A stretch of 64,000 bases of DNA from Microlunatus sp. Gsoil 973 (GTDB taxonomy: Bacteria > Actinomycetota > Actinomycetes > Propionibacteriales > Propionibacteriaceae), in NCBI RefSeq assembly GCF_009707365.1, contig NZ_CP046122.1, forward strand, positions 4,836,001 through 4,900,000, given 5' to 3'. The notes under the pieces were generated by a model. That model was not told where the DNA came from. It did not search any database and worked only from the letters and a program-made list of their open reading frames with translations. Below, piece by piece: positions 9,688 to 18,582 of the stretch (position 1 is the stretch's first letter; each line of letters begins with the position of its first letter). The position numbers and the translations under genes were made by a program.

Positions 9688-11472
9688 ATGGCTTCTCATG
9701 TGTTGACCTCTGTCGCCTGGCCGTACGCCAACGGGCCGCGGCACATCGGTCACGTCTCGGGTTTCGGCGTTCCCTCCGATGTCTTCTCCCGCTACATGAG
9801 GATGTCCGGCCACAACGTGCTGATGGTCTCCGGTACCGACGAGCACGGCACGCCGATCTCGGTACAGGCCGAGGCCGAGGGGGTGACGGCGCGTGAGCTG
9901 GCGGACAAGTACAACGGCGTCATCACCCGTGACCTGCAGGGCCTTGGACTGTCCTACGACCTGTTCACCCGGACCACGACCCGCAACCACTACCGAGTGG
10001 TCCAGGAGCTGTTCACCGCTCTGTTCAAGAACGGCTATGTCGTGCCGAAGAAGGCCATGGGAGCGATCAGCCCGAGTACCGGCCGTACGCTTCCCGACCG
10101 CTACATCGAGGGAACCTGCCCGATCTGCGGTTACGACAACGCCCGCGGCGACCAGTGCGACAACTGCGGCAACCAGCTCGACCCGATCGACCTGATCAAC
10201 CCGCGCTCCCGGATCAACGGCGAGGTTCCGCGGTTCGTCGAGACCGAGCACTTCTTCCTCGACCTGCCGGCCCTGTCGGGGTCCCTGGACAAGTGGTTGG
10301 CCACCAAGACCGAGTGGCGCCCGAACGTGCTGCGCTTCTCCCACAACCTGCTCGCCGACCTCAAGCCGCGGGCGATCACCCGTGATCTCGACTGGGGCGT
10401 ACCGATCCCGCTCGACGGCTGGCGGGACCAGTCGATGAAGCGGATCTACGTCTGGTTCGACGCGGTGATCGGCTACCTGTCCGCCTCCATCGAATGGGCA
10501 CACCGGGTCGGTTACCCGGACGCCTGGAAGCAGTGGTGGCTCGACCCCGAGGCGCAGGGCTACTACTTCATGGGCAAGGACAACATCGTCTTCCACTCGG
10601 TGATCTGGCCGGCCATCCTGCTCGGCCAGAACGGCCAGGGTGATCATGGCGGCGAGGTCGGGCCGTTCGGCACGCTGAACCTGCCCAGCGAGGTGGTCTC
10701 CAGCGAGTTCCTCACCATGAGCGGATCGAAGTTCTCCACCAGCCGCGGCCAGGTGATCTACGTCGGCGACTTCCTGCGCGACTTCGGCCCCGACGCGTTG
10801 CGCTACTTCATCGCCGTTGCGGGACCGGAGAACCAGGACACCGACTTCACCTGGGCCGAGTTCGTCCGGCGGACCAACTTCGAACTGGCCAACGAATGGG
10901 GCAACCTGGTCAACCGCTCGGTGTCGATGGCCCACCGACAGGTCGGTGCTGTTCCGGAGGCGAACGACCGACGCGATGTCGATCATGATCTGCTGGCCCT
11001 GTCCCGTACCGCGTTCGACGAGGTCGGCGCACTGCTGCGGCGCAGCCGGTTCAAGCAGGCGATGGCCGAATCGATGCGCGTGGTGAACGCCGCCAACAAG
11101 TACATCTCCGACCAGGAACCCTGGAAGCTGCGGCACGATCCGGTCCGCCGGGACACCGTGCTGCACACCGCACTGCAGGTGGTCTCCGACGCCAACACCC
11201 TGCTCACGCCGTTCCTGCCGCATGCCGCCCAGAAGGTGCACGAGGCACTCGGCCGGGACGGCATCTGGGCCGCCCAACCCGAGATCCACACGGTCTCGGA
11301 GGAGGACGGGCCGGATTATCCGGTGCTGATGGGGCAGTACGCCGCCGAGCAGGCGCGGTGGGAATCGGTCCCGATCACGCCGGGGACTCCGCTGCAGAAG
11401 CCGACCCCGCTGTTCCCGAAGCTCGACGAGAGCCTCGGCGAGACCGGACCGGACTGGGCCCGCCTCGACTGA
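9688..11472 (+). CDS. metG: Methionyl-tRNA synthetase
   Basis: Charges tRNA-Met with methionine. Class I synthetase, 594 residues. The ATP-binding HIGH motif is at residues 19-22 and the second signature appears as KFSTS at 348-352 (the KMSKS equivalent). The connective peptide holds a zinc knuckle of four cysteines, Cys144, Cys147, Cys157 and Cys160. An anticodon-binding helical domain follows from about residue 400. There is no C-terminal tRNA-binding EMAP-like domain, in line with its length. A TAGGGT box six bases upstream of the ATG suggests leaderless transcription. Confidence 0.97.
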   Translation: MASHVLTSVAWPYANGPRHIGHVSGFGVPSDVFSRYMRMSGHNVLMVSGTDEHGTPISVQAEAEGVTARELADKYNGVITRDLQGLGLSYDLFTRTTTRNHYRVVQELFTALFKNGYVVPKKAMGAISPSTGRTLPDRYIEGTCPICGYDNARGDQCDNCGNQLDPIDLINPRSRINGEVPRFVETEHFFLDLPALSGSLDKWLATKTEWRPNVLRFSHNLLADLKPRAITRDLDWGVPIPLDGWRDQSMKRIYVWFDAVIGYLSASIEWAHRVGYPDAWKQWWLDPEAQGYYFMGKDNIVFHSVIWPAILLGQNGQGDHGGEVGPFGTLNLPSEVVSSEFLTMSGSKFSTSRGQVIYVGDFLRDFGPDALRYFIAVAGPENQDTDFTWAEFVRRTNFELANEWGNLVNRSVSMAHRQVGAVPEANDRRDVDHDLLALSRTAFDEVGALLRRSRFKQAMAESMRVVNAANKYISDQEPWKLRHDPVRRDTVLHTALQVVSDANTLLTPFLPHAAQKVHEALGRDGIWAAQPEIHTVSEEDGPDYPVLMGQYAAEQARWESVPITPGTPLQKPTPLFPKLDESLGETGPDWARLD

Positions 11473-11479
11473 CCCAACC

Positions 11480-11509
11480 TTGCATTTAATTAGGTCGACT
11501 ATATATACT
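11480..11509 (+). promoter_or_regulatory. Promoter candidate for the MFS exporter
   Basis: TTGCAT at 11480-11485 and TATACT at 11504-11509 are spaced by 18 bases in an unusually AT-rich patch. This would start a transcript with a 5' leader of about 90 bases before the GTG at 11610. It is the best two-element promoter I can see in the window. Confidence 0.5.
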
Positions 11510-11609
11510 GGGTGAGTGCCGGTGCCGCGTTCTGCCAGGGTGCGCTCGGCGAACGGTTTCGTGATCAACAGGACGTGACCTCGGGCGACAACCAGAAAGG
11601 CGATCTCCG

Positions 11610-12875
11610 GTGACCGGCAGTGCGCACGCGGAACGACCCTCGATCTTCCGCCAGACGAAGGCGGTGTGGGCCGTCGCGTTCGCCTCGGTGATCTCCTTCA
11701 TGGGCATCGGCCTGGTCGACCCGATCCTGCCGGCGATCAGCCTGCAGCTGGGCGCCTCGGCGTCGCAGACGATGTTGCTGTTCACCAGCTATCTGATCAT
11801 CACCGGTGCGGCGATGTTCTTCACCAGCTACGTCTCCGGTCGGATCGGCGCCAAGCGGACGCTGCTGATCGGCCTGCTGCTGATCGTGCTGTTCGCCGCC
11901 GCGGCCGGCGCATCGGACTCGGTGGGCATGATCATCGGCTTCCGGGCCGGCTGGGGACTCGGCAACGCCCTGTTCATCTCCACCGCACTGGCCACCATCG
12001 TCGGCGCCGCCAGCGGCGGCGTCGACAGCGCGATCATCCTGTACGAGACCGCGCTCGGCGTCGGCATCGCGATCGGCCCACTGCTGGGCGGAATCCTCGG
12101 CCGGATCAGCTGGCGCGGACCGTTCTTCGGCACCGCCGTGCTGATGGCCATCGGCCTGGTCGCCATCCTGGTGCTGTTGGGCAGGACCGGCGCGGAACCC
12201 CAGCGAGTCAGCCTGAGCGCCCCGCTCACCGCCGTACGGCACAGGGCCATCCTCACCCTCGGCCTGGTCGCCCTCTTCTACAACTTCGGTTTCTTCACCC
12301 TGCTGGCCTACAGCCCGTTCCCGCTGAACGCCGCGGCGAAGGCGGCGACCGGCGAGGACATGGACCCCATCCAGCTCGGATTGATCTTCTTCGGTTGGGG
12401 TGTCTGCCTAGCGATCACCTCGGTCTTCGTCGCCCAACCGATGGCCAACCGGATCGGCCGGCGGACCACGATCTACATCGCCCTGGCCGCCCTCGCGGTG
12501 GTCGAGGTGATCATGGCGCTGCAGACCGCCTCCTTCGCCGTGATCACGATCTGCGTGATCGTCGGCGGCCTGTTCCTCGGCATCATGAACACGGTGATGA
12601 CCGAGTCCGTGATGGAGGCCAGCGACCTGCCCCGGAACGTGGCATCGTCGACCTACTCCGGCATCCGCTTCCTCGGCGGCGCCATCGCACCGGCCGTCGC
12701 CGGTCCGATCTCCACCCACATCACGGCCGGCGCACCGTTCCTGTTCGGCGCGGCGGCATTCGTCGCCGGGATGCTCGCGCTGACGATCGGCCGTCGGGCG
12801 ATCGCCTACATCGACGCCGAGGAGGCATTGTCGGAGGCCGAAGAGGCCGAGCTGCTCACTGTTGCCGACTCCTGA
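11610..12875 (+). CDS. MFS drug-type exporter
   Basis: Twelve-helix major facilitator superfamily protein of the drug:H+ antiporter type, 421 residues. The motif in the first loop appears as GRIGAKRTLLIG, and the N-terminal half has DPILPAISLQLGAS, typical of DHA1 exporters. The GTG start at 11610 follows a GAAAGG ribosome site. The substrate is not predictable. It stands alone with its own promoter, downstream of metG, and its end overlaps the convergent kinase-like gene by 20 bases. Confidence 0.88.
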   Translation: MTGSAHAERPSIFRQTKAVWAVAFASVISFMGIGLVDPILPAISLQLGASASQTMLLFTSYLIITGAAMFFTSYVSGRIGAKRTLLIGLLLIVLFAAAAGASDSVGMIIGFRAGWGLGNALFISTALATIVGAASGGVDSAIILYETALGVGIAIGPLLGGILGRISWRGPFFGTAVLMAIGLVAILVLLGRTGAEPQRVSLSAPLTAVRHRAILTLGLVALFYNFGFFTLLAYSPFPLNAAAKAATGEDMDPIQLGLIFFGWGVCLAITSVFVAQPMANRIGRRTTIYIALAALAVVEVIMALQTASFAVITICVIVGGLFLGIMNTVMTESVMEASDLPRNVASSTYSGIRFLGGAIAPAVAGPISTHITAGAPFLFGAAAFVAGMLALTIGRRAIAYIDAEEALSEAEEAELLTVADS

Positions 12876-13500
12876 CCGGAGCGGCGACCATCTCCAGCGC
12901 CTCGGCGGGGCCGACCGGCCGGAAACCGGCGGCCATCGCCCGGCGCCTGAGTTCGGAATCGGTCCTGGACAGGGCCAGGCCGCGCCGGACCAGCACCGGA
13001 AACGGCTTGCGACGCTCACGGACGTCGCGCACGAAGCGCAGCAGGGTGACCAGCCAGGTCGGCCGGTCCAGATAGCAGGCGACGAACTCCACGTTCGCGT
13101 TCCGGCAGAACGCCGCCGATTCGATCGCGAAGATCCCCTCGGCGATGAAACACGAGGCATCACCAAGATCGACCGTCCGTGTCCCGACGGCCGCACTGGT
13201 GGAGATGTCGTAGCGGGGCACCTCGGCGCGCCCCGTCCTGGCCAACTCCTTGATCGCCTCCGCGGCAGCCGGACCGTTCCAGGTCAGCGCGTCGTCCCAG
13301 TCGATGATCCCGCGGGTGTGCGGCAGACCCGGATGATCGGCGCCGTAGTAGAAGTCGTCCAGGTTCAATGTCGGTACGCCGGCCTTCCGCGCCACCCGGG
13401 ACTTGCCACTTCCCGATGGCCCGGCGAGCAGGAACACCGTACGCGTGCTGCTCAGTAGGAGCTCCCACCCGCCAACGACGGTGCGCCCGTCGGATGCCAC
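12856..13500 (-). CDS. Uridine-kinase-like P-loop ATP-binding protein
   Basis: Small P-loop kinase-like protein of 214 residues. The Walker A motif GPSGSGKS lies at about residues 27-34, followed by LNLDDFYYG, the phosphate-acceptor site motif of the uridine kinase/phosphoribulokinase group, and FIAEGIFAIE resembling their Walker B strand. A role in uridine or related nucleoside phosphorylation is plausible given the nucleoside genes nearby but is not shown. The GTG at 13500 is chosen for a GGAG site nine bases upstream, although this overlaps the previous gene's 3' end by 49 bases. A later GTG near 13439 lacks a ribosome site. Confidence 0.75.
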   Translation of the reverse strand: MASDGRTVVGGWELLLSSTRTVFLLAGPSGSGKSRVARKAGVPTLNLDDFYYGADHPGLPHTRGIIDWDDALTWNGPAAAEAIKELARTGRAEVPRYDISTSAAVGTRTVDLGDASCFIAEGIFAIESAAFCRNANVEFVACYLDRPTWLVTLLRFVRDVRERRKPFPVLVRRGLALSRTDSELRRRAMAAGFRPVGPAEALEMVAAPVRSRQQ

Positions 13501-14336
13501 ACGGTCTTGATCTCCAGGAACGAGCGCAACCGGACCGTTCCCGGTGCGGCGCGGAAGTCCGGCCGGCCCCTCGGCCGATAGACCCGCTTGACCGTGCCGG
13601 CGGCCGCCACTTCGAGGTCCCTGGCGAGCTCGGCGTCGGTCCCGGTGAGATCGAGTGCGTTGACATCGGCGTGCGCTGCCAGGTGCGGTGCGATCTCGGC
13701 TGCTATCCCGGTCAGGATGTTGACCACGCCGGCGGGCACATCCGAGGTTGCCAACACCTCACCGAAGGTGATCGCCACACAGGGGTCGGCCTCCGCAGCG
13801 ATCACCACGCAGGCATTGCCCCCGGTGATCACCGGAGCGATCACCGACACCAGGCCGAGCAGGGGCGCGTCGGCCGGGGCGATGACCGCCACCACCCCGG
13901 TCGGCTCGGGCGCCGAATAGTTGAAGTACGGCGCCGACACCGGGTTGGCCGAACCGAACACGGCCGTCAGCTTGTCGGTCCAGCCGGCGAAATGCACCAG
14001 GCGGTCGATCGCGGCATCCACTTCCGCGGCCGCCTCGGCACGATCCACGCCTCGGCTGGTGATCAACAACTCGACGAACTCCGGCTGCCGGGACTGCAGC
14101 ATCTCTGCGATCCGATAGATCACCTGACCGCGGTTGTACGGGGTCGCCTTCGACCAGCTGCCGAAACCCTTGCGGGCTGCGACGACCGCATCCCGGGCGT
14201 CCTTGCGGCTCGCCAGGACAGCATTGGCCATGAAACTCCCTCCGGCATCGGTCACCTGATAGGTGCGGCCGGACTCCGATCGCGGGAACGTGCCACCGAC
14301 GTACAGCTTGTAGGTCTTGGCCACCGCGATACTCAC
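13452..14336 (-). CDS. Half-length aldehyde dehydrogenase-like protein (no catalytic Cys)
   Basis: A 294-residue protein corresponding only to the N-terminal NAD-binding portion of aldehyde dehydrogenases. It contains recognisable Rossmann-domain segments (PTGVVAVIAPADAPLLGLVS, GGNACVVIAAEA, LDLTGTDAEL) but ends before the catalytic Cys and its domain, finishing with a distinct tail (FLEIKTVWHPTG). The normal PWNFP motif is replaced by APADAP and the glycine motif is degenerate, so it is very unlikely to be an enzyme alone. Its GTG start overlaps the stop of the complete dehydrogenase upstream (GTGA). This arrangement resembles the bimodular ALDH16 family split into two polypeptides, which is my inference. 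Confidence 0.82.
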   Translation of the reverse strand: MSIAVAKTYKLYVGGTFPRSESGRTYQVTDAGGSFMANAVLASRKDARDAVVAARKGFGSWSKATPYNRGQVIYRIAEMLQSRQPEFVELLITSRGVDRAEAAAEVDAAIDRLVHFAGWTDKLTAVFGSANPVSAPYFNYSAPEPTGVVAVIAPADAPLLGLVSVIAPVITGGNACVVIAAEADPCVAITFGEVLATSDVPAGVVNILTGIAAEIAPHLAAHADVNALDLTGTDAELARDLEVAAAGTVKRVYRPRGRPDFRAAPGTVRLRSFLEIKTVWHPTGAPSLAGGSSY

Positions 14337-15811
14337 TTGATCACCGCCTCGTCGTCGGTGTCCAGGTAGCCGGCGAGCCCGGCCGGCCCGCCTTCCCGGC
14401 CGAATCCCGACTCCTGGTAGCCGCCGAAGGGCGCGGCCGGGTCGAACTTGTTCCAGGTGTTGTCCCAGATGACGCCTGCCTGCAACCGGGCCGCCATCGC
14501 CATCGCGCGGGAACCCTTCTCGGTCCAGACTCCGGCGGACAGGCCGTACGGGGTGTTGTTCGCCTTGGCCAGGGCCTCGTCCGGGGTGCGGAAGGTGATC
14601 ACCGACAGCACCGGTCCGAAGATCTCCTCTCGGGCGATCCGCATGGTCTGGGTGGCGCCGGTGAAGATCGTCGGGGAGACGAAGAACCCCTTGTCCGGCA
14701 GCGGACAGGAGGATCGCCACACCTGGGCTCCCTCGTCGATGCCCGCGTCGGTCAACTCGGTGATCTTGTTCCACTGATCACGGGAATTGATCGCGCCGAC
14801 GTCGGTGTTCTTGTCCAGCGGATCTCCGACCCGCAGCGTCTCGGTGCGTTCGATCAGCCGGGTGATCAACTCCTCGGCGATCGGCTCCTGCACCAGCAGC
14901 CGGGAACCTGCGCAGCACACCTGTCCGGAGTTGAAGAAGATCCCATTGACGATGCCCTCGACGGCCTGGTCGATCGCTGCGTCGGCGAAGACGATATTGG
15001 CGCCCTTACCGCCGAGTTCCAGGGTGAGTCTGCGGCCGGTGCCGGCCAGGGTCCGCTGGATCTGCTTGCCGACCGCGGTGGATCCGGTGAAGGCCACCTT
15101 GTCCAGCCCGGGGTGCCTGACCAGCGCCGCACCGATGTCGCCGGCTCCGGTGACGACGTTCACCACGCCCGGTGGGAGATCGGCATCGGCGATGATCTCG
15201 GCCAGCACCAGGGCCGACAGCGGCGTGGTCTCGGCCGGCTTGATCACCACCGTGTTGCCGGCGGCCAGCGCCGGCGCGATCTTCCACGCGGCCATCAGCA
15301 GCGGGAAGTTCCACGGAATCACCTGTCCGGCGACGCCGAGCGGTCGCGGATCGGGCCCGAAGCCGAGATGACCGAGCTTGTCCGCCCAGCCGGCGTGATA
15401 GAAGAAGTGCTGGGCGACGGTCGGGATGTCGAAGTCCCGGGTTTCCTTGATCGGCTTGCCGTTGTCGAGGCTCTCCAGCACCGCCAGCTCCCGCGACCGC
15501 TCCGCGACTCCGCGCGCGATCCGGAAGAGATACTTGCCGCGTTCGGCGCCGGACAGTTTCGACCACGGACCGTCGTACGCCCGGCGGGCTGCCCGCACCG
15601 CATTGTCAAGATCAGCTTCGTCGACCGTCGAGACCGTGCTCAGCGGCTCGTCACGGCCCGGGTTGACGGTGACAAGATCATCGCCGCCGCCCTCGATGAA
15701 TTTGCCGTCGATGAAGGGCAGATAGCGGTCCTTGACCCGGCCGATGGCCTCGGATTCCGGAGCCGGTGCGTACTCCCAGTCGATCGAAGATGACTCAGTC
15801 GACGGTGACAT
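14333..15811 (-). CDS. NAD(P)+-dependent aldehyde dehydrogenase (deoC operon)
   Basis: Complete 492-residue aldehyde dehydrogenase. The oxyanion Asn lies in VIPWNFPLL, the nucleotide-binding loop is FTGSTAVGKQI, the general base Glu is in LELGGKGAN, and the catalytic nucleophile is Cys299 in SGQVCCAGSR. The gene overlaps the end of deoC by 17 bases and the half-length partner by four, so all three are co-translated. The product of DeoC is acetaldehyde, which makes oxidation of acetaldehyde to acetate the natural role here, although the ALDH family is broad. Confidence 0.93.
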   Translation of the reverse strand: MSPSTESSSIDWEYAPAPESEAIGRVKDRYLPFIDGKFIEGGGDDLVTVNPGRDEPLSTVSTVDEADLDNAVRAARRAYDGPWSKLSGAERGKYLFRIARGVAERSRELAVLESLDNGKPIKETRDFDIPTVAQHFFYHAGWADKLGHLGFGPDPRPLGVAGQVIPWNFPLLMAAWKIAPALAAGNTVVIKPAETTPLSALVLAEIIADADLPPGVVNVVTGAGDIGAALVRHPGLDKVAFTGSTAVGKQIQRTLAGTGRRLTLELGGKGANIVFADAAIDQAVEGIVNGIFFNSGQVCCAGSRLLVQEPIAEELITRLIERTETLRVGDPLDKNTDVGAINSRDQWNKITELTDAGIDEGAQVWRSSCPLPDKGFFVSPTIFTGATQTMRIAREEIFGPVLSVITFRTPDEALAKANNTPYGLSAGVWTEKGSRAMAMAARLQAGVIWDNTWNKFDPAAPFGGYQESGFGREGGPAGLAGYLDTDDEAVIK

Positions 15812-16769
15812 AATCGCCTCCCCAGTAGTGGCCCTCGAGCTGAGTACGTCGTTGCATGATCAGGTCGTTGAGCAGTGACGAGGCGCCGAAGCGGAACCAG
15901 TACGCGTCCAGCCATTCCGGGCCGGCAACCTCCCGGACCGCAACCAGGTAACGGATGGCGTCCTTGGCGGTGCGTATCCCGCCGGCAGGCTTGACCGCCC
16001 GCTGCTGGCCGGTCAGCCGCTTCCAGTCGCGGACCGCCTGCAACATCACATGGGTGACCGGAAGCGTTGCGGCAGGACTGACCTTGCCGGTCGAGGTCTT
16101 GATGAAGTCGCCGCCGGCGAGCAGGGCGAGCCAGGAAGCTTTGCGGACGTTGTCGTAGGTGGCCAGCTCTCCGGTCTCCAGGATGACCTTGAGCCGGGCC
16201 GGGCCGGCGGCGTCCTTGATCTCAACGATCTCGTCGTACACCTTGCCGTACTGCCCGGCCAGGAATGCCCCGCGGTCGATCACCATGTCGATCTCGTCGG
16301 CACCTGCCTGCACGGCTGACCGGACGTCGGCGATCTTGACCTCGAGCGCAGCCCGTCCCGACGGGAACGCCGTCGCCACCGAGGCGATCTTGATCCTGCG
16401 GGTGGTCCCCGCCTCGGCAAGTGCCGCGGCCGCGACCGGAACGAGATCGGGATAGATGCAGACAGCTGCGACCGGGGGAGTGTCCGGCCGCTCCGGGTCC
16501 GGCAGCAGTCCCTTGCGGATCAGGTTGCGTACCTTGCCCGGGGTGTCCGCGCCCTCAAGGGTGGTCAGATCGACCATCGAGGTGGCCAGGTCGATGGCGG
16601 TCAGCTTGGACTGTTTCTTGATCGAGCGGGTCGCCAGCGACGCCGCGCGCTGTTCCAGTGCAACCGGGTCGACCCCGGGCAGACCGTCGAGGAAATGCCG
16701 CAGCCGACCCTCGTCGGCGACCACATCGCCGAACGCCGGTCCGGCAGCGTTGATCGCGGTTTCGGGCAT
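15795..16769 (-). CDS. deoC: Deoxyribose-phosphate aldolase
   Basis: Class I aldolase splitting 2-deoxyribose-5-phosphate into acetaldehyde and glyceraldehyde-3-phosphate, the last step of deoxynucleoside sugar breakdown. The Schiff-base lysine is Lys224 in DFIKTSTGK, and the second conserved lysine is Lys260 in AVKPAGGIR. At 324 residues it is of the longer DeoC type, with about 80 extra N-terminal residues compared with the 250-residue E. coli enzyme. It leads an operon with two aldehyde dehydrogenase-like genes. A TAGGGT box lies seven bases before the ATG, so the message is probably leaderless. Confidence 0.95.
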   Translation of the reverse strand: MPETAINAAGPAFGDVVADEGRLRHFLDGLPGVDPVALEQRAASLATRSIKKQSKLTAIDLATSMVDLTTLEGADTPGKVRNLIRKGLLPDPERPDTPPVAAVCIYPDLVPVAAAALAEAGTTRRIKIASVATAFPSGRAALEVKIADVRSAVQAGADEIDMVIDRGAFLAGQYGKVYDEIVEIKDAAGPARLKVILETGELATYDNVRKASWLALLAGGDFIKTSTGKVSPAATLPVTHVMLQAVRDWKRLTGQQRAVKPAGGIRTAKDAIRYLVAVREVAGPEWLDAYWFRFGASSLLNDLIMQRRTQLEGHYWGGDYVTVD

Positions 16770-16776
16770 ACTCGCG

Positions 16777-16782
16777 ACCCTA
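16777..16782 (-). promoter_or_regulatory. Candidate -10 box for leaderless deoC
   Basis: On the minus strand TAGGGT ends seven bases before the deoC ATG. No ribosome binding site is present in the gap. Confidence 0.55.
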
Positions 16783-16813
16783 CCTGTTCCGGCGTCGGAC
16801 GCTAAGATCTGCG

Positions 16814-17518
16814 GTGATGGCTGCCACCCGAGCGCCGATCCGATTGCTGACCTACAACATCCATCGCTGGGGAGACGACCGGCAGGCGGTGGCCGAGATC
16901 ATCGCCCGCTGTGCGCCGGATGTGGCGATGATCCAGGAGGCGCCGACCTGGTGGGGTACCCGCCGCCGCCGGTTGGCGTTCGCGCGTTCTGTCGGATTGC
17001 ACTACGCAACCGGCGCTGCCCGGACGATCGCACTGGTCGCAGATCCGTTGCGGTGGACGGCGCGGCGGGCCCGGATCCGCCGTCCGGCGGTCCGGCGTCG
17101 GAAGCGGTTGGTCGCCCTGCAACTGCCCGGCGGCGCTGTTGCGGTGAGCGGTTCCGATCCGGTGCTCACCGTGATCGGATGCCATCTCGGGCTGGCGAGG
17201 AGTGCCCGGTCCGCCGAGCTGGAGCAGGTGTTCGGCCTCCGGCGCCCCGGTGAGCCGACCGTGATCGTCGGGGACGTCAACGAGCGACCCGGCGGTCCGG
17301 TGTGGCAGCTGGCCGGTCGGGCCGGCCTGGCCGACGCCACCGCCGATGCCGGGCCGACCTTTCCGGCCAGGGACCCGCAGGCCCGGATCGACGCCGTCTG
17401 GGCGTCGCCGGAGCTGACCGTGAACCGGATCGACCCGAATGACGTAGGCGTGACCACCGTGCTGATGTCGCGCGCCTCGGACCATCTGCCGGTGCTGGTG
17501 GAGCTCCGCCGGTCCTAG
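16814..17518 (+). CDS. Endonuclease/exonuclease/phosphatase-family protein
   Basis: EEP-superfamily phosphodiesterase of 234 residues. The metal and phosphate site is made by TYNIHRWGDD near the N-terminus, the Glu in MIQEAP, GDVNERPGG in the middle and SDHLPVLVEL at the C-terminus with the catalytic Asp-His pair. The family covers nucleases, sphingomyelinases and inositol phosphatases, and no feature here selects one. There is no signal peptide. Start GTG 16814 or ATG 16817; a TAAGAT box just upstream suggests a leaderless gene. It is divergent from deoC, and its stop shares CTAG with the convergent hydrolase gene. Confidence 0.82.
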   Translation: MMAATRAPIRLLTYNIHRWGDDRQAVAEIIARCAPDVAMIQEAPTWWGTRRRRLAFARSVGLHYATGAARTIALVADPLRWTARRARIRRPAVRRRKRLVALQLPGGAVAVSGSDPVLTVIGCHLGLARSARSAELEQVFGLRRPGEPTVIVGDVNERPGGPVWQLAGRAGLADATADAGPTFPARDPQARIDAVWASPELTVNRIDPNDVGVTTVLMSRASDHLPVLVELRRS

Positions 17519-18489
17519 GCGGTTCGGTACGCCGCCCGTAAGGCCTCGCTGATGTGGGCCTGCCAGGCGCGTGACCGGTCCGAGACCGCTGTCAGGACGC
17601 TGGAACCGTGCAGGTGACCGGGTTCGCGGATCATCGTGACCACGTTGCCGGCGTCGCGCAGCCGGCATCCGAACCGCTCCGCGGAGTCCCGCAGCGGATC
17701 GAACTCGGCGCTGACCACCAGTGTCGGCGGCAGCCCGGCCAGATTCGCGATGTGCATCGGCAGGGCGTACTCGTCGCGGGCCTGGGGCGGCAGGAACGCT
17801 GTGACGATCTCGGTCAGGAAGTCCAGGTCGGCGTCCGAGGCGAAGCTCTCGCTGGGGTCACCCGATCGTTCGAAGGCCAGCATCGGCGACTCCAGCGCCA
17901 GGTGGACCGGCTGGGTGCCGCGCCGGTCGCGGATCCGCAGCGCTGCGACGGCCGCCGTGAACCCGCCGGACGACACTCCGCCGAGTCCGAGCCGGTGCTC
18001 GTCGACGCTGAGCCCGGTGCCGGTGAGCGCGGTGTCATAGGCCAGCATCAGGTCGTGCACACCGGCCGGATAGCGGTGTTCGGGTGCCTGCCGGATGTCG
18101 ACGGAGATGATCTGCAGGCCGGTGGCCTCGGCCCGCGCCGCGCAGATCCGGTCGTTGACCACCTCGTCCACGGTGCCCAACAGGAAGCCGCCGCCGTGGC
18201 ACCACAGCTGGGTCGGGAAGGGAGCGGTGAGCCGTTCGGGAAGGTAGCGCCGCAGCCGCAAGCTGCTGCCGTCCGGCCTTTCGATCGGCTCGTCGCTGAT
18301 CCGGACCGTGTCCGGCGCGGGTGCGGCGAACTCGACGGCCAACCGGTCCGAGAGTTGCCTCAGTGCGTCCCGACGGTGCGCGGGATCGGGGTCTCGAAGC
18401 CCGGGCAGCACAGCGCCGTGCTCCGCGATCCGGGTGAGCCACCTGGCCATCGGATCCGCGGGGTCGAGCTGGACCGGCTCCGGCGTCAT
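17515..18489 (-). CDS. Alpha/beta hydrolase (HSL/carboxylesterase type)
   Basis: Predicted esterase or lipase of the hormone-sensitive lipase group, 324 residues. The oxyanion motif HGGG is in LWCHGGGFLLG, the nucleophile Ser is in GGVSSGG, and the acid and base are suggested by SAEFDPLRD and GHLHGS. The ATG at 18489 is preceded by GGAGGGG at good spacing. An in-frame TTG four codons upstream lies inside that ribosome site and is rejected. It is 93 bases downstream of the MDR reductase on the same strand and may or may not share its transcript. Natural substrate unknown. Confidence 0.87.
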   Translation of the reverse strand: MTPEPVQLDPADPMARWLTRIAEHGAVLPGLRDPDPAHRRDALRQLSDRLAVEFAAPAPDTVRISDEPIERPDGSSLRLRRYLPERLTAPFPTQLWCHGGGFLLGTVDEVVNDRICAARAEATGLQIISVDIRQAPEHRYPAGVHDLMLAYDTALTGTGLSVDEHRLGLGGVSSGGFTAAVAALRIRDRRGTQPVHLALESPMLAFERSGDPSESFASDADLDFLTEIVTAFLPPQARDEYALPMHIANLAGLPPTLVVSAEFDPLRDSAERFGCRLRDAGNVVTMIREPGHLHGSSVLTAVSDRSRAWQAHISEALRAAYRTA

Positions 18490-18582
18490 GGACCCCTCCA
18501 AGAATCGTCACGCGACGTTATCGCGCCGGAGTCCGTCGCCGGGGTGATCGGGGCCGATGCCGCAGAATTCCTGAGTAGCTGC

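Noticed and set aside
18499-18501. TTG start for the alpha/beta hydrolase
   Set aside because: This codon is part of the ribosome binding site for the ATG four codons downstream.
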